DNA of 64,000 bases. It comes from Neisseriaceae bacterium. Lineage in GTDB: Bacteria; Pseudomonadota; Gammaproteobacteria; Burkholderiales; Neisseriaceae. The notes beneath the pieces were generated by a model, which ran no database searches, was not told the DNA's origin, and saw nothing but the letters and a program-made list of their open reading frames with translations. Positions 25,787 through 34,349 of this stretch are shown here, piece by piece. The stretch covers positions 70,229 to 134,228 of the forward strand of contig JAGOQM010000005.1 in NCBI GenBank assembly GCA_017991555.1. The letters are read 5' to 3'. The position numbers and the translations under genes are program-made. How positions within the stretch are numbered: the stretch's first letter is position 1; each line of letters opens with the position of its first letter.

Positions 25787-26983
25787 TTACGATCGCGCAT
25801 GCTTGGTGACCAACAGTAAGGCACACACTGCCGCAATCAAGATAATGGGCACAGTCGACGCGATGATAAAGGCCGAGCTTTGCCCTAAAGACAACAGTAG
25901 CCCCGCCATTAACGGGCCTGCAAACGAGCCGATGCGGCCCACGGCCACGGCCGTGCCAACGCCGGTGCCGCGCATTTCGGTTGGGTAAAACATAGCGGCC
26001 AGGCCATAAAGTGCGGATTGCCCGCCAACGATGAAGAGGCCGCAACCTACGGCGGACAGCGCCAATAAGGTCACCGTTGGCGAGAGGGCCAGGCTACACA
26101 GCGACAGCAAAATGCCGGCATAAATAAGCTTGACCACCTTGGCCATACGGATCCGGTCGAGCAGTACACCCAATAAAATAGACCCGAAAATACCGCCAAT
26201 ATTGTAACTGATTTGAATGTAGTTGGCTTCGAGTTTAGACATGCCTTGGGCATTCATGAGCAACGGCAGCCAGTTGAGTAAGAAATACAGCACCACGAGC
26301 GTGCAAAAAAAGCTGACCCAGATAAACAGCGTGGGCACGGTTCTTTGCTGTGCAAACAAAACCTGAAAAAAGGGCACCGAGGCGGCTTTGGGCTGGCTTA
26401 AATAGGCCTTGGATTCCGGTAAAAAGCGCGTCAGCAAGGGCAGTAATAACACCGGCGCGAGGCCGCCCACGTAAAAGATATGGCGCCACTGGCTGTCTTG
26501 GGCCAGCACCATGGCCACGATGGACGTCAGCAGGCCGCCAAAGGGAATGCCGCTGTACATAATGCTGACAGCAGTGCCTTTCCATTGCTTGGGTACGGCC
26601 TCCGAGGCCAGAGTGATCATAATGGGCAGCGCGCCGCCCATGCCTAGGCCAGTCAGAAAGCGGATCAGAATCAGCAGTTCAAACCGAATCGCATAGGCGG
26701 TGAGGAGCGACATGATGCCAAACAGCAGTACGCTGAGGAGTAAGATTTTTTTGCGGCCCACAAGGTCGGCTAGCCGCCCACCCAGAATGGCCCCAGGTAA
26801 AGTGCCCAAGGTGGCGGCGCTGAAGGCCCAGGCCATTTGGCCATGGCTGAGGTTGAATTCAGCCATCATTCTGGGCGCCGCAACGCCCATCGACTGTAGG
26901 TCGAATCCTTCAAATATCGCAATGGTAAAGCACAGCGCGAGCGTGACCAGAGACTGGCCCGAAACGTCTTTTTGGGGGTGCAT
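25787..26983 (-). CDS. MFS aromatic acid transporter (AAHS family), hydroxycinnamate importer
   Basis: This 398-residue protein has twelve hydrophobic segments and the MFS loop motif GGRLADLVGRKK between helices 2 and 3. DLQSMGVAAPRMMAEF in the first helix region is typical of the aromatic acid:H+ symporter family (PcaK/HcaK/VanK). It should bring ferulate, p-coumarate or related acids into the cell. AAAGGAGAG precedes the ATG. It is divergent from the catabolic genes and shares their MarR-type operators; marR follows on the same transcript. Confidence 0.85.
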   Translation of the reverse strand: MHPQKDVSGQSLVTLALCFTIAIFEGFDLQSMGVAAPRMMAEFNLSHGQMAWAFSAATLGTLPGAILGGRLADLVGRKKILLLSVLLFGIMSLLTAYAIRFELLILIRFLTGLGMGGALPIMITLASEAVPKQWKGTAVSIMYSGIPFGGLLTSIVAMVLAQDSQWRHIFYVGGLAPVLLLPLLTRFLPESKAYLSQPKAASVPFFQVLFAQQRTVPTLFIWVSFFCTLVVLYFLLNWLPLLMNAQGMSKLEANYIQISYNIGGIFGSILLGVLLDRIRMAKVVKLIYAGILLSLCSLALSPTVTLLALSAVGCGLFIVGGQSALYGLAAMFYPTEMRGTGVGTAVAVGRIGSFAGPLMAGLLLSLGQSSAFIIASTVPIILIAAVCALLLVTKHARS

Positions 26984-27028
26984 GCGTAACTCTCCTTTGA
27001 TGATGTTTATTGCTGTTGTTATTGGCTC

Positions 27029-27059
27029 ATAATATCAACTAAACTGATAAATAAATCAA
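27029..27059 (-). promoter_or_regulatory. MFS/marR promoter with MarR-type dyad
   Basis: On the minus strand TTGATT (27054-27059) and TATTAT (27029-27034) are 19 bp apart. The dyad TATCA-N7-TGATA (27033-27049) covers the core promoter. Its TATCAGTT half resembles the site in the ech promoter. Confidence 0.5.
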
Positions 27060-27180
27060 ATGGGTTTTGGCGTTAGGCGGGGTATTTCTATTATGACTAA
27101 AACGATAATTCTCTTTTCTTTCCAATGGTAATAAGATGTTTACGTGTTTTTGATATTTTTTACACGATTGATAAAACAGC

Positions 27181-27209
27181 TTGAATATAAGTTTAACTGA
27201 TATTATAGT
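27181..27209 (+). promoter_or_regulatory. promoter and MarR-type operator of the ech operon
   Basis: TTGAAT (27181-27186), a 17-bp spacer and TATAGT (27204-27209) form a good sigma-70 promoter. An imperfect dyad ATAT-aa-GTT-t-AAC-tg-ATAT (27185-27203) fills the spacer, so bound repressor would exclude RNA polymerase. Confidence 0.65.
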
Positions 27210-27239
27210 GGGGCCACTTAACCCCACAGGAGAACACAA

Positions 27240-28073
27240 ATGACTTATCAAAACCGCTGGCAAACCGTTGACGTCAAAGTAGAGGCCGGGATTGCCTGGG
27301 TGACCTTAAACCGTCCCGAAAAAAAGAACGCCATGAACCCGGTGATGAACCGGGAAATGATTGACGTATTGGAAACCTTAGAGTTGGACGCCGAAGCCGG
27401 GGTCTTGGTTTTGACCGGTGCCGGTGACTCATGGACGGCGGGCATGGACTTGAAAGAGTATTTCCGCGAAGTCGACGCTCAGCCAGAAATTTTTCAAGAA
27501 CGCATTCGCCGCGACTCTTGCCGCTGGCAGTGGCAGCTACTGCGGATGTACTCAAAGCCGACCATTGCGATGGTAAACGGCTGGTGTTTTGGTGGCGCTT
27601 TCTCACCGCTGGTGGCCTGCGACTTAGCCATTGTGGCCGATGAGGCCGTTTTTGGGCTGTCCGAAATCAACTGGGGCATTCCGCCAGGCAACTTGGTGAG
27701 CAAGGCCGTGGCCGACACCATGGGTCATCGTGCGGCATTGCACTACATTATGACGGGCGACAAGTTTGACGGTAAGGAAGCCGCCGCCATGGGCTTGGTC
27801 AACAAAAGTGTGCCGTTGGCGCAGCTAAAGGCCGAAGTGACGGCGCTGGCAGAAAACCTATTGGCCAAAAACCGAGTGGTGTTGCGTACCGCTAAAAATG
27901 GTTTCAAGCGCTGCCGTGAACTGACCTGGGAGCAAAATGAAGACTACTTATACGCCAAGTTGGACCAGTGCATTCTTCGCGATGAAGAAAAGGGTCGCCT
28001 AGAGGGCATGAAGCAGTTTTTAGACGATAAAAGCATTAAGCCAGGCTTACAAAGCTACAAGCGTCCGGCCTAA
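27240..28073 (+). CDS. ech: hydroxycinnamoyl-CoA hydratase-lyase (feruloyl-CoA hydratase/vanillin synthase)
   Basis: This 277-residue crotonase-fold enzyme adds water to feruloyl-CoA or p-coumaroyl-CoA and splits off acetyl-CoA, giving vanillin or 4-hydroxybenzaldehyde. It closely follows the known Pseudomonas HCHL sequence as I recall it: EMIDVLETLE, WTAGMDLKEYFREVDA, LLRMYSKPTIAMVNGWCFGG and ELTWEQNEDYLYAKLDQ all match. The catalytic Glu is E142 in GLSEINWGIPPG. One usual GGGF in the oxyanion region reads GGAF here. An AGGAG site precedes the ATG. It is the first gene of the catabolic operon. Confidence 0.96.
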   Translation: MTYQNRWQTVDVKVEAGIAWVTLNRPEKKNAMNPVMNREMIDVLETLELDAEAGVLVLTGAGDSWTAGMDLKEYFREVDAQPEIFQERIRRDSCRWQWQLLRMYSKPTIAMVNGWCFGGAFSPLVACDLAIVADEAVFGLSEINWGIPPGNLVSKAVADTMGHRAALHYIMTGDKFDGKEAAAMGLVNKSVPLAQLKAEVTALAENLLAKNRVVLRTAKNGFKRCRELTWEQNEDYLYAKLDQCILRDEEKGRLEGMKQFLDDKSIKPGLQSYKRPA

Positions 28074-28102
28074 TTAAGCCGCGCCGTTCAAGGGGAAAAA
28101 CC

Positions 28103-29554
28103 ATGCAAAACGTACAGTTATTAATCAATGGCGCACAGCGGCCAGCCAGCACTGGGGCCACGTTTGAGCGCCTTAGCCCAATAGACGGCAGCGTGGCCTC
28201 GGTGGCGGCTGCCGCCAGCCTCGCGGACGTTGATCAGGCCATCGAGGCCGCTCATCGAGCGTTTCCAGCCTGGGCTGGGTTGACGCCCCACGAGCGGCGC
28301 ATGCGGCTGCTCAAAGCGGCTGACTTAATGGATGCCAAGCAGGCGCAATTCTTGGCGATCGGAATGGCCGAAACCGGTTCTACGGCCGCCTGGTATGGCT
28401 TTAATGTGATGCTGGCTGCCAATATGTTACGTGAAGCCGCGGGCATGACGACTCAAATCGACGGCAGCATCATGCCGTCGAATACGCCGGACAATGTGGC
28501 GATGGGGGTGCGCGTGCCTTGTGGCGTGGTGGTGGGCATGGCGCCGTGGAATGCCCCGGTTATTTTGGCCACGCGTGCCTTAGCCATGCCTTTGGCCTGC
28601 GGCAACACCGTGGTGCTTAAGGCTTCGGAAGGCTGTCCCGGCGTGCATGCTTTAATTGGCGCCGTTTTGACGGAGGCGGGTTTGGGCGACGGCGTGGTCA
28701 ACGTGATCACGCATGCGCCTGCCGATGCGCCGGAGATTGTGGCGCGTCTGGTGGCGCATCCTTTAGTGAAGCGGATTAACTTTACCGGATCGACGCGGGT
28801 GGGCCGCATCATCGCCCAGCAGGCGGCGGCGCACTTAAAACCGGTGTTGTTAGAGTTGGGCGGCAAGGCGCCGGTGCTGGTGATGGACGAGGCCAATGTG
28901 GACGCAGCGGTGGACGCCGTGGTGTTTGGGGCCTTCTTTAACCAGGGGCAAATTTGTATGTCGACCGAGCGTGTTTTGGTGGACGCCAAAATTGCTGCTG
29001 AATTTGAACAAAAGCTATTGGCGAGGGTGGGCGCCATCGTGGCGGGCGACCCTCGCGATGCTGCTCATCAGCTGGGGGTTCTGGAAAGCACGGCCGCGGC
29101 CACGCGTGTGGCGGCGCTGTTGCAGGACGCCCACGACAAAGGCGCCGACATGCCTTTGGGCATTCGCATCGAAGGCACGACCATGCAGCCGACGGTGGTG
29201 TTGGGCATTACCCCAGACATGGCCTTGTATCGGGATGAATCCTTTGCCCCAGTGTGTACGGTGCAGCGCTTTGACACCGAAGCGCAAGCGATTGCTTTGG
29301 CCAACGACAGTGAGTTTGGGCTGTCTTCGGCGGTGTTTAGTGAGAATCTGGCTCAGGCCTGGCGTGTCGCCAAGCAGGTTGAAAGTGGCATTTGCCACAT
29401 CAATGGCGCCACGGTGCACGATGAAGCCCAAATGCCGTTTGGCGGCGTGAAGGCCAGCGGCTATGGCCGCTTTGGCAGTAAGGCCTCGATTGCGGAATTC
29501 ACCGAGCTGCGCTGGGTGACCATGCAAACCGGGCCGAGGCATTACCCGCTGTAG
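28103..29554 (+). CDS. vdh: vanillin / hydroxybenzaldehyde dehydrogenase
   Basis: This 483-residue NAD(P)-dependent aldehyde dehydrogenase should oxidise the aromatic aldehyde made by the preceding lyase to vanillate or 4-hydroxybenzoate. Visible catalytic features are N150 in APWNAPV, the FTGSTRVG nucleotide loop near 227-234, E251 in LELGGKAP, and the nucleophile C285 in GQICMSTE. Length and pattern match Vdh/HcaB. AGGGG precedes the ATG. It lies 29 nt after ech. Confidence 0.92.
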   Translation: MQNVQLLINGAQRPASTGATFERLSPIDGSVASVAAAASLADVDQAIEAAHRAFPAWAGLTPHERRMRLLKAADLMDAKQAQFLAIGMAETGSTAAWYGFNVMLAANMLREAAGMTTQIDGSIMPSNTPDNVAMGVRVPCGVVVGMAPWNAPVILATRALAMPLACGNTVVLKASEGCPGVHALIGAVLTEAGLGDGVVNVITHAPADAPEIVARLVAHPLVKRINFTGSTRVGRIIAQQAAAHLKPVLLELGGKAPVLVMDEANVDAAVDAVVFGAFFNQGQICMSTERVLVDAKIAAEFEQKLLARVGAIVAGDPRDAAHQLGVLESTAAATRVAALLQDAHDKGADMPLGIRIEGTTMQPTVVLGITPDMALYRDESFAPVCTVQRFDTEAQAIALANDSEFGLSSAVFSENLAQAWRVAKQVESGICHINGATVHDEAQMPFGGVKASGYGRFGSKASIAEFTELRWVTMQTGPRHYPL

Positions 29555-29634
29555 CCACGTTCAAGGCGGCCTGACCGCCGTGGTACAGCCAACCGATAAA
29601 AATAAATAAAAGTTGTCTACGAGGAGTCACACAG

Positions 29635-31503
29635 ATGAATACAGAAGTTCACCTGCGGGTCGATGTGCCTGAACGACCCGTTCTATTAGGCGGGCATGAG
29701 GTGGCGTTTGAATACCGTGATGAAGCGCTCTACATCAGTCCTAAAGAGGCCTTACAACCGTTTCCACAAAAGCTCACCGATCGCCTGATTCAGCACGCTC
29801 AAACGCAGCCAGACAAAGTGTTTGCCGCCAAACGCAATGCCGGTGGCGAATGGGTTCGGCTCAGCTACGCCGAAGTGCTAAACCGCGCTTGGCGCATTGC
29901 CCAGTCCTTGCACGATCGACCGCTGGGCGCCGACAGGCCCTTGTTAATCCTATCGGGCAATGATTTAGAGCATTTGTGCCTGTCGCTAGGGGCGATGCTG
30001 GCGGGGGTGCCATTTTCGGTGATTTCGCCCGCCTATTCCTTGGTGTCTAAGGACTTTATCAACCTACAGCACGTGGTGAGCTTGGCCACGCCCGGCATGG
30101 TGTTTGCCAGCGACGGTCAGGCCTTTGCCGCCGGCATTCGCCAGTGCGTGGCCGCCGATGTAGAGGTCGTCACCCTCGATGGCCGCCTCGCAGACGCCGG
30201 TTGTACGGCCTACGCCGAGCTACTGCAGGCAGCGCCCACGTCGGTGCAAGCGCATTACCAAAGCTTAGATGAGCACTGCATTGCCAAGATCTTATTTACC
30301 TCAGGCTCCACCAAGTTGCCCAAGGCCGTGCCCACCACGCATTTAATGCTGTGTGCCAATCAGCAAATGCTGTTGCAAACCTTTCCTGAGTTTGCCACCA
30401 CGCCGCCAGTGCTGCTGGACTGGTTGTCCTGGCACCATACCTTTGGCGGTAGCCACAATCTGGGCGTGGCCTTGTATAACGGCGGCACCATTTACATTGA
30501 TGAGGGCAAGCCCGTGGCCGGCAAATTTGATGAAACCATCCGCAACCTCAAAGAGATTTCCCCCACCATTTACTTCAACGTCCCCAAAGGATGGGAAGCC
30601 CTGACCGAGGCCCTCGAGCAAGATGAGGCCTTGCGGGACCGTTTTTTTGCACAAGTAAAAATCCTGTTTTTTGCCGGGGCGTCGCTGTCGTCCACCATTT
30701 GGGATCGCCTAGACCGTTTGGCCGAGGCCCATTGTGGCGAGCGCATTCGCATTATGTGTGGCCTTGGCATGACCGAAACGGCGCCTTCGTGCTCGTTTTC
30801 GACCGGGCCGCGGGTGATGGCGGGCTTTATCGGGTTTCCCGTGCCAGGCTGTGACCTGAAGGTGGTGCCAATTGGCGACAAGCTCGAATTTCGGGTCAAA
30901 GGGCCGCAGGTCATGAAGGGGTATTGGCGACAGGATCCAGACGCACAGCAAGAGGTGTTTGATGAAGAGGGTTACTTCCGTACCGGTGATGCGGTGCGCT
31001 TGGTGGACCCCGACGATCCGACCCAGGGCCTCATGTACGACGGCCGCCTGTCGGAAGACTTTAAGTTGGACACGGGGACCTTTGTCAACGCCGGCAGCAT
31101 TCGCACCCGCGCGTTAGTGGAAGGCCAGCCCTACGTTGAAGACGTGTGCGTGACCGGCGCCAATAGCCATGCCGTGGGCCTCTTGGTGTTTCCCAGCCTG
31201 CCTGCCTGTGCGCACCTAGCGGGCATGACGGTTGGCGTGGATGGGGCAGAAGCCATTTTGGCGGCAGAGCCCGTAAGAGCATGGTTTAAGCAGTTTTTGG
31301 TCGAACTTAATCGAGCCGCCAGCGGCAGTGCCAATACCGTGGCCATGCTGGCGCTGATGGCCACGCCCCCGCGTTTTGATCTGGCGGAGGTCACCGACAA
31401 AGGCAATTTAAATCCCAATAACATCATCAAGCACCGTGCCGATCTGGTGAACACGTTGTATCAGCGCCAGACAGACCATCCGCTGATGCTGTATTACCGC
31501 TAG
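29635..31503 (+). CDS. fcs: feruloyl-CoA / hydroxycinnamoyl-CoA synthetase
   Basis: This 622-residue member of the AMP-forming acyl-CoA synthetase family activates ferulate or p-coumarate with ATP and CoA, the first step of the pathway. The P-loop TSGSTKLPK is at 222-230, the GMTETAP motif near 380, and YFRTGDAVRLVDP near 443. It is somewhat longer than common 4-coumarate ligases, as are bacterial feruloyl-CoA synthetases of the Fcs type. GAGGAG precedes the ATG. It follows vdh by 80 nt. Confidence 0.93.
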   Translation: MNTEVHLRVDVPERPVLLGGHEVAFEYRDEALYISPKEALQPFPQKLTDRLIQHAQTQPDKVFAAKRNAGGEWVRLSYAEVLNRAWRIAQSLHDRPLGADRPLLILSGNDLEHLCLSLGAMLAGVPFSVISPAYSLVSKDFINLQHVVSLATPGMVFASDGQAFAAGIRQCVAADVEVVTLDGRLADAGCTAYAELLQAAPTSVQAHYQSLDEHCIAKILFTSGSTKLPKAVPTTHLMLCANQQMLLQTFPEFATTPPVLLDWLSWHHTFGGSHNLGVALYNGGTIYIDEGKPVAGKFDETIRNLKEISPTIYFNVPKGWEALTEALEQDEALRDRFFAQVKILFFAGASLSSTIWDRLDRLAEAHCGERIRIMCGLGMTETAPSCSFSTGPRVMAGFIGFPVPGCDLKVVPIGDKLEFRVKGPQVMKGYWRQDPDAQQEVFDEEGYFRTGDAVRLVDPDDPTQGLMYDGRLSEDFKLDTGTFVNAGSIRTRALVEGQPYVEDVCVTGANSHAVGLLVFPSLPACAHLAGMTVGVDGAEAILAAEPVRAWFKQFLVELNRAASGSANTVAMLALMATPPRFDLAEVTDKGNLNPNNIIKHRADLVNTLYQRQTDHPLMLYYR

Positions 31504-31542
31504 CGTGGCCCCAGTCAAAAGCGTTTATGAAAGAGGTTAACC

Positions 31543-32682
31543 ATGGTTGTAGACCCTGATTTAGAATTATTTTTAGATAATTACCGTCGCTTTTTGAGCG
31601 AGCACGTGGCCCCTTACTACGAGCAGTGGGAGGCCGACCAGAAAATACCCAGAGCCTTATGGCACCTGTTGGGTGAAAATGGCTTTTTGTGCGTGGACGT
31701 GCCCGAAGCCTATGGTGGCTACGGCGCGCCCATCGAGTATTCCCTAAAACTGGTGGAAGAAACCGCCAAGGCCGGCTATATGTCCTTGGCCGTAGGCATC
31801 GGCGGCCAGAGCGAACTGGCTTCGCCCTACATTCAAAACATCGGCAGCGAGGCGCAAAAGCAGCAGTGGTTGCCGAAAATGGTGTCTGGTGAAGTGGTGG
31901 TGGCCATTGCCTTGACCGAAGCCAATGCGGGCTCCGACCTCCAGGCCATACGGACTCAAGCGCTAAAACAAGGCGATCACTACGTCGTGGACGGGGCCAA
32001 AACGTTTATTTCAAACGGCCACAATGCCGACCTGATTATTTTGGCCGCCAAAACCGATCCGCAGGCCCGCGCCAAGGGCTTGTCCATTCTGCTGGTGGAC
32101 GCACACCTGCCCGGGGTAATGAAGGGGCGCTCGCTCAAAAAAATAGGGCTGCACGCCCAAGACACCATCGAGCTGTTTTTTGAGCAGGTACAGGTGCCCG
32201 CCGGCCAGCTGTTGGGCGAAGAGGGCAAAGGCTTTGCCTACCTCATGCAAGAGTTGCCGCGTGAGCGCCTCAACATCGCCTTGATCGCGCTAGGCGCCAT
32301 GGCCGGTGCCATTGCCCTCACGCAAGAATACGTACAGGCGCGACAGGCCTTTGGCCAGTATTTGGCCCAAATGCAAAACACGCGCTTTGTGTTGGCCCAG
32401 GCCCACATTCAGTATCAGGCCGCTCAGGCGTTGACCCAGCAATGCGTAGACCTATACCAGCAGCAGGCGCTGACGGTGAGCAAGGTGGCGGCGCTAAAGT
32501 GTTTTGTCACCGACGTGCAGTGCGACATTGTCGACGCCTTGTTACAGCTGTTTGGCGGCTATGGCTACATGCATGAATACCCGATTTCGCGGTTTTACGT
32601 GGACGCTCGAGTGCAGAAGATTTATGGGGGGGCCAACGAAATCATGAAGGAAATCGTGGCCAGAGAATTATTGGGTAAATAG
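31543..32682 (+). CDS. acyl-CoA dehydrogenase of the hydroxycinnamate cluster
   Basis: This 379-residue FAD enzyme shows the family motifs ALTEANAGSDL near 123-133 and a C-terminal YGGANEIMKEIVARELLG. At the site where medium-chain enzymes carry their catalytic Glu (YEGT) it has Gly, while ELPRERL with E241 matches the helix-G Glu of long-chain/isovaleryl types, so E241 is the likely base. In Acinetobacter the hca cluster has a similar gene (hcaD), thought to desaturate dihydro-hydroxycinnamoyl-CoA so that phenylpropanoids enter the same route; that role is inferred here. AGAGG precedes the ATG. Confidence 0.85.
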   Translation: MVVDPDLELFLDNYRRFLSEHVAPYYEQWEADQKIPRALWHLLGENGFLCVDVPEAYGGYGAPIEYSLKLVEETAKAGYMSLAVGIGGQSELASPYIQNIGSEAQKQQWLPKMVSGEVVVAIALTEANAGSDLQAIRTQALKQGDHYVVDGAKTFISNGHNADLIILAAKTDPQARAKGLSILLVDAHLPGVMKGRSLKKIGLHAQDTIELFFEQVQVPAGQLLGEEGKGFAYLMQELPRERLNIALIALGAMAGAIALTQEYVQARQAFGQYLAQMQNTRFVLAQAHIQYQAAQALTQQCVDLYQQQALTVSKVAALKCFVTDVQCDIVDALLQLFGGYGYMHEYPISRFYVDARVQKIYGGANEIMKEIVARELLGK

Positions 32683-32684
32683 GC

Positions 32685-33104
32685 GTGTGTGCCGCCCGCA
32701 AAGGAGACCAGATGACACAGTGGCAGAATCTGCCCCCGATACACCACACCCTCGGTGGTCAAGTTTTGGCGTGGGACGCCGCACAGCAACGGCTGGCCGT
32801 GCAGTATGAGGCGCTGCCGGCCTATGTGAATCCGCGCGGGCAGGTGCAAGGTGGCATGCTGGCGGCCATGTTGGATGATGGCATGGGGGTGTTGGCCATG
32901 CTGGCCAGTGCGCCTGCGGCGGCCACCAGCATCAACCTCACCCTCGACTTTTTTAAACCGTGTGTGCCCGGACAGGTGCTGGTTAAGTGTCGGTTAAAAA
33001 AGCAGGGCAGTAGGGTGTTGCACCTAGAGGCCGAGGCATGGCAGGGGGAAACCCTGGTGGCCAGAAGTACGGCCAATTTTTTGCTGTTGCCCGTTGCTTC
33101 GTAG
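32685..33104 (+). CDS. PaaI-like hotdog thioesterase
   Basis: This 139-residue protein has the hotdog thioesterase pattern: NPRGQVQGGMLAAMLDDGMGVLAML, with the Gly-rich turn and Asp on the central helix, followed by TSINLTLDFFKPCVPGQVLVKCRL. It probably begins at ATG 32712 (MTQWQNLPPI), where AAAGGAGA lies just upstream; the given upstream start overlaps the end of the dehydrogenase spacer. It would hydrolyse stalled aromatic acyl-CoA esters and free CoA. It is the last gene of the operon, with a terminator 15-45 nt downstream. Confidence 0.8.
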   Translation: MCAARKGDQMTQWQNLPPIHHTLGGQVLAWDAAQQRLAVQYEALPAYVNPRGQVQGGMLAAMLDDGMGVLAMLASAPAAATSINLTLDFFKPCVPGQVLVKCRLKKQGSRVLHLEAEAWQGETLVARSTANFLLLPVAS

Positions 33105-33117
33105 GCTGTAGACAGCA

Positions 33118-33151
33118 AAAGCCACCTTACTCGGGTGGCTTTTTTTATGGG
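33118..33151 (+). terminator. terminator of the hydroxycinnamate operon
   Basis: AAAGCCACC-TTACTC-GGGTGGCTTT hairpin followed by TTTTAT. Confidence 0.82.
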
Positions 33152-33178
33152 CATGCCTGCGACGGGTGTCGTCGGCGC

Positions 33179-33940
33179 CTAAGAATAGAACTTTTGGTAT
33201 TGGCGCCGCCAGAGCTGTTTTTGAAGGGCGGATAAGAGCCTCACCTTTAAAGAACGTTGGCTTAAGATGTGTTTTTTAAAAAAAGCCTGCCGACGACTCA
33301 TTTTTTCGGTTCGTTCGGCATACAGCTCAGAATGCTGGTCGTGATCTTCGATGATGGTGACAATCGGCGGGTGCATGATGTTAAACATCTTGATCCACTG
33401 GTTGCTGCGAAAATAGAAGAACATGTCGGCCTCATACCGAATGGGCAGCAGCGCTTGAGTTAAGTTTTTGGCGGCCTCAAGGTTGATGAGGTAGGCGTAA
33501 GTGCCAAATGCGCTGACGGCCAAGTATTCATGGTGTGGGCCAACGTGGTGGTAGCTTTTTTTCTTGGTGATGCGATTGGCCTGGCCTAAGGATAAAATTT
33601 TGGCGAAAGGCTTATCAATAGTTGGTTTTAGTTTTTCAATAACATCCATAAAATTAGGAGGCAAGATCACATCATCTTCTAAAATCAAAGCATAGGGCAT
33701 CGCTTCTGCCACCATTTTTTGATAAATGCTGAAGTGGCTTAGGGCGCAGCCGACTTCGCCTTTGGTCAGGCAGGCTTCTTCAAAGTGGTAGACCTTGCTG
33801 GCCAAGGTTTGGGCGGACAGCGTTTGGCCATCGACCGCCTCAATAAAGGTGACATTGGGCACGCCTAGCTGCTGGCACTGGGCCGCCATGGCCTGTTTTT
33901 TGTCGGTACAACGCTTTAGATTGACAATAAATACGTTCAC
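33179..33940 (-). CDS. glycosyltransferase family 25 (LOS/LPS biosynthesis)
   Basis: This 253-residue protein starts MNVFIVNLKRCTDKK and contains GEVGCALSH at 61-69 and LILEDDV at 85-91, the acidic metal-binding motif, which together define the GT25 family (LgtB/LpsA/Lex1). Such enzymes add galactose or glucose to the outer core of lipooligosaccharide at the cytoplasmic face of the inner membrane. It is a lone gene with no other LOS genes beside it, a pattern often seen for phase- or strain-variable LOS enzymes, though no long simple repeat is visible in the coding region. Confidence 0.87.
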   Translation of the reverse strand: MNVFIVNLKRCTDKKQAMAAQCQQLGVPNVTFIEAVDGQTLSAQTLASKVYHFEEACLTKGEVGCALSHFSIYQKMVAEAMPYALILEDDVILPPNFMDVIEKLKPTIDKPFAKILSLGQANRITKKKSYHHVGPHHEYLAVSAFGTYAYLINLEAAKNLTQALLPIRYEADMFFYFRSNQWIKMFNIMHPPIVTIIEDHDQHSELYAERTEKMSRRQAFFKKHILSQRSLKVRLLSALQKQLWRRQYQKFYS

Positions 33941-34180
33941 GATCCTGCCTTTATAGTGTGAAAGTGTTAAAAAGTCAGGGATTGTAGCAACAAAATAAAG
34001 AAGTGTTTACGGCTAAAAGGGCTTGGTTTCTGGGCCTAGCGTAGTGTTTTGTTTTTTAATGAAATAAAATAACAGGAGTTGTTGTTTTTTTTGACAAGTC
34101 TCAAACAGATGGGCGCGCTTTTCCCGCGTTTTTTAAAAGATGTGTTGTGAATGGTATGGGATGGGCCGGTCAGGCCCAAC
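33941..34180. other. AT-rich intergenic region upstream of the GT25 gene
   Basis: No gene is recognised. The stretch is AT-rich with T runs and probably holds the GT25 promoter on the minus strand, which I could not place with confidence. Confidence 0.3.
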
Positions 34181-34214
34181 AAAAAACCCACTTTCTGTCG
34201 AAAGTGGGTTTTTC
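34181..34214 (-). terminator. terminator of the tRNA transcript
   Basis: AACCCACTTTC / GAAAGTGGGTT hairpin with T runs on both strands, immediately downstream of the tRNA gene on the minus strand. Confidence 0.85.
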
Positions 34215-34220
34215 TAAATT

Positions 34221-34297
34221 TGGTGGCGAATCAGGGACTCGAACCCCGGACCTGTGGATTATGATTCCATCGCTCTAACCAACTGAGCTAATTCGCC
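34221..34297 (-). tRNA. tRNA-Met (CAT anticodon), elongator type
   Basis: A 77-nt cloverleaf with encoded 3' CCA. The acceptor stem GGCGAAT pairs with ATTCGCC, the D arm reads GCTCAGTTGGTTAGAGC, the anticodon loop ATCATAA has anticodon CAT, and the T arm GGTTCGAGTCC is standard. The acceptor lacks the initiator pattern, so this is elongator Met; a lysidine-modified tRNA-Ile2 with the same anticodon is the alternative. Confidence 0.9.
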
Positions 34298-34312
34298 TTA
34301 AGTAGGATGCGA

Positions 34313-34341
34313 AATATACAGTGCTTTAAAATACCTGTCAA
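34313..34341 (-). promoter_or_regulatory. tRNA promoter
   Basis: On the minus strand a consensus TTGACA (34336-34341), a 17-bp spacer and TATATT (34313-34318) would start transcription about 8-10 nt before the tRNA 5' end. Confidence 0.75.
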
Positions 34342-34349
34342 CACCCTTT

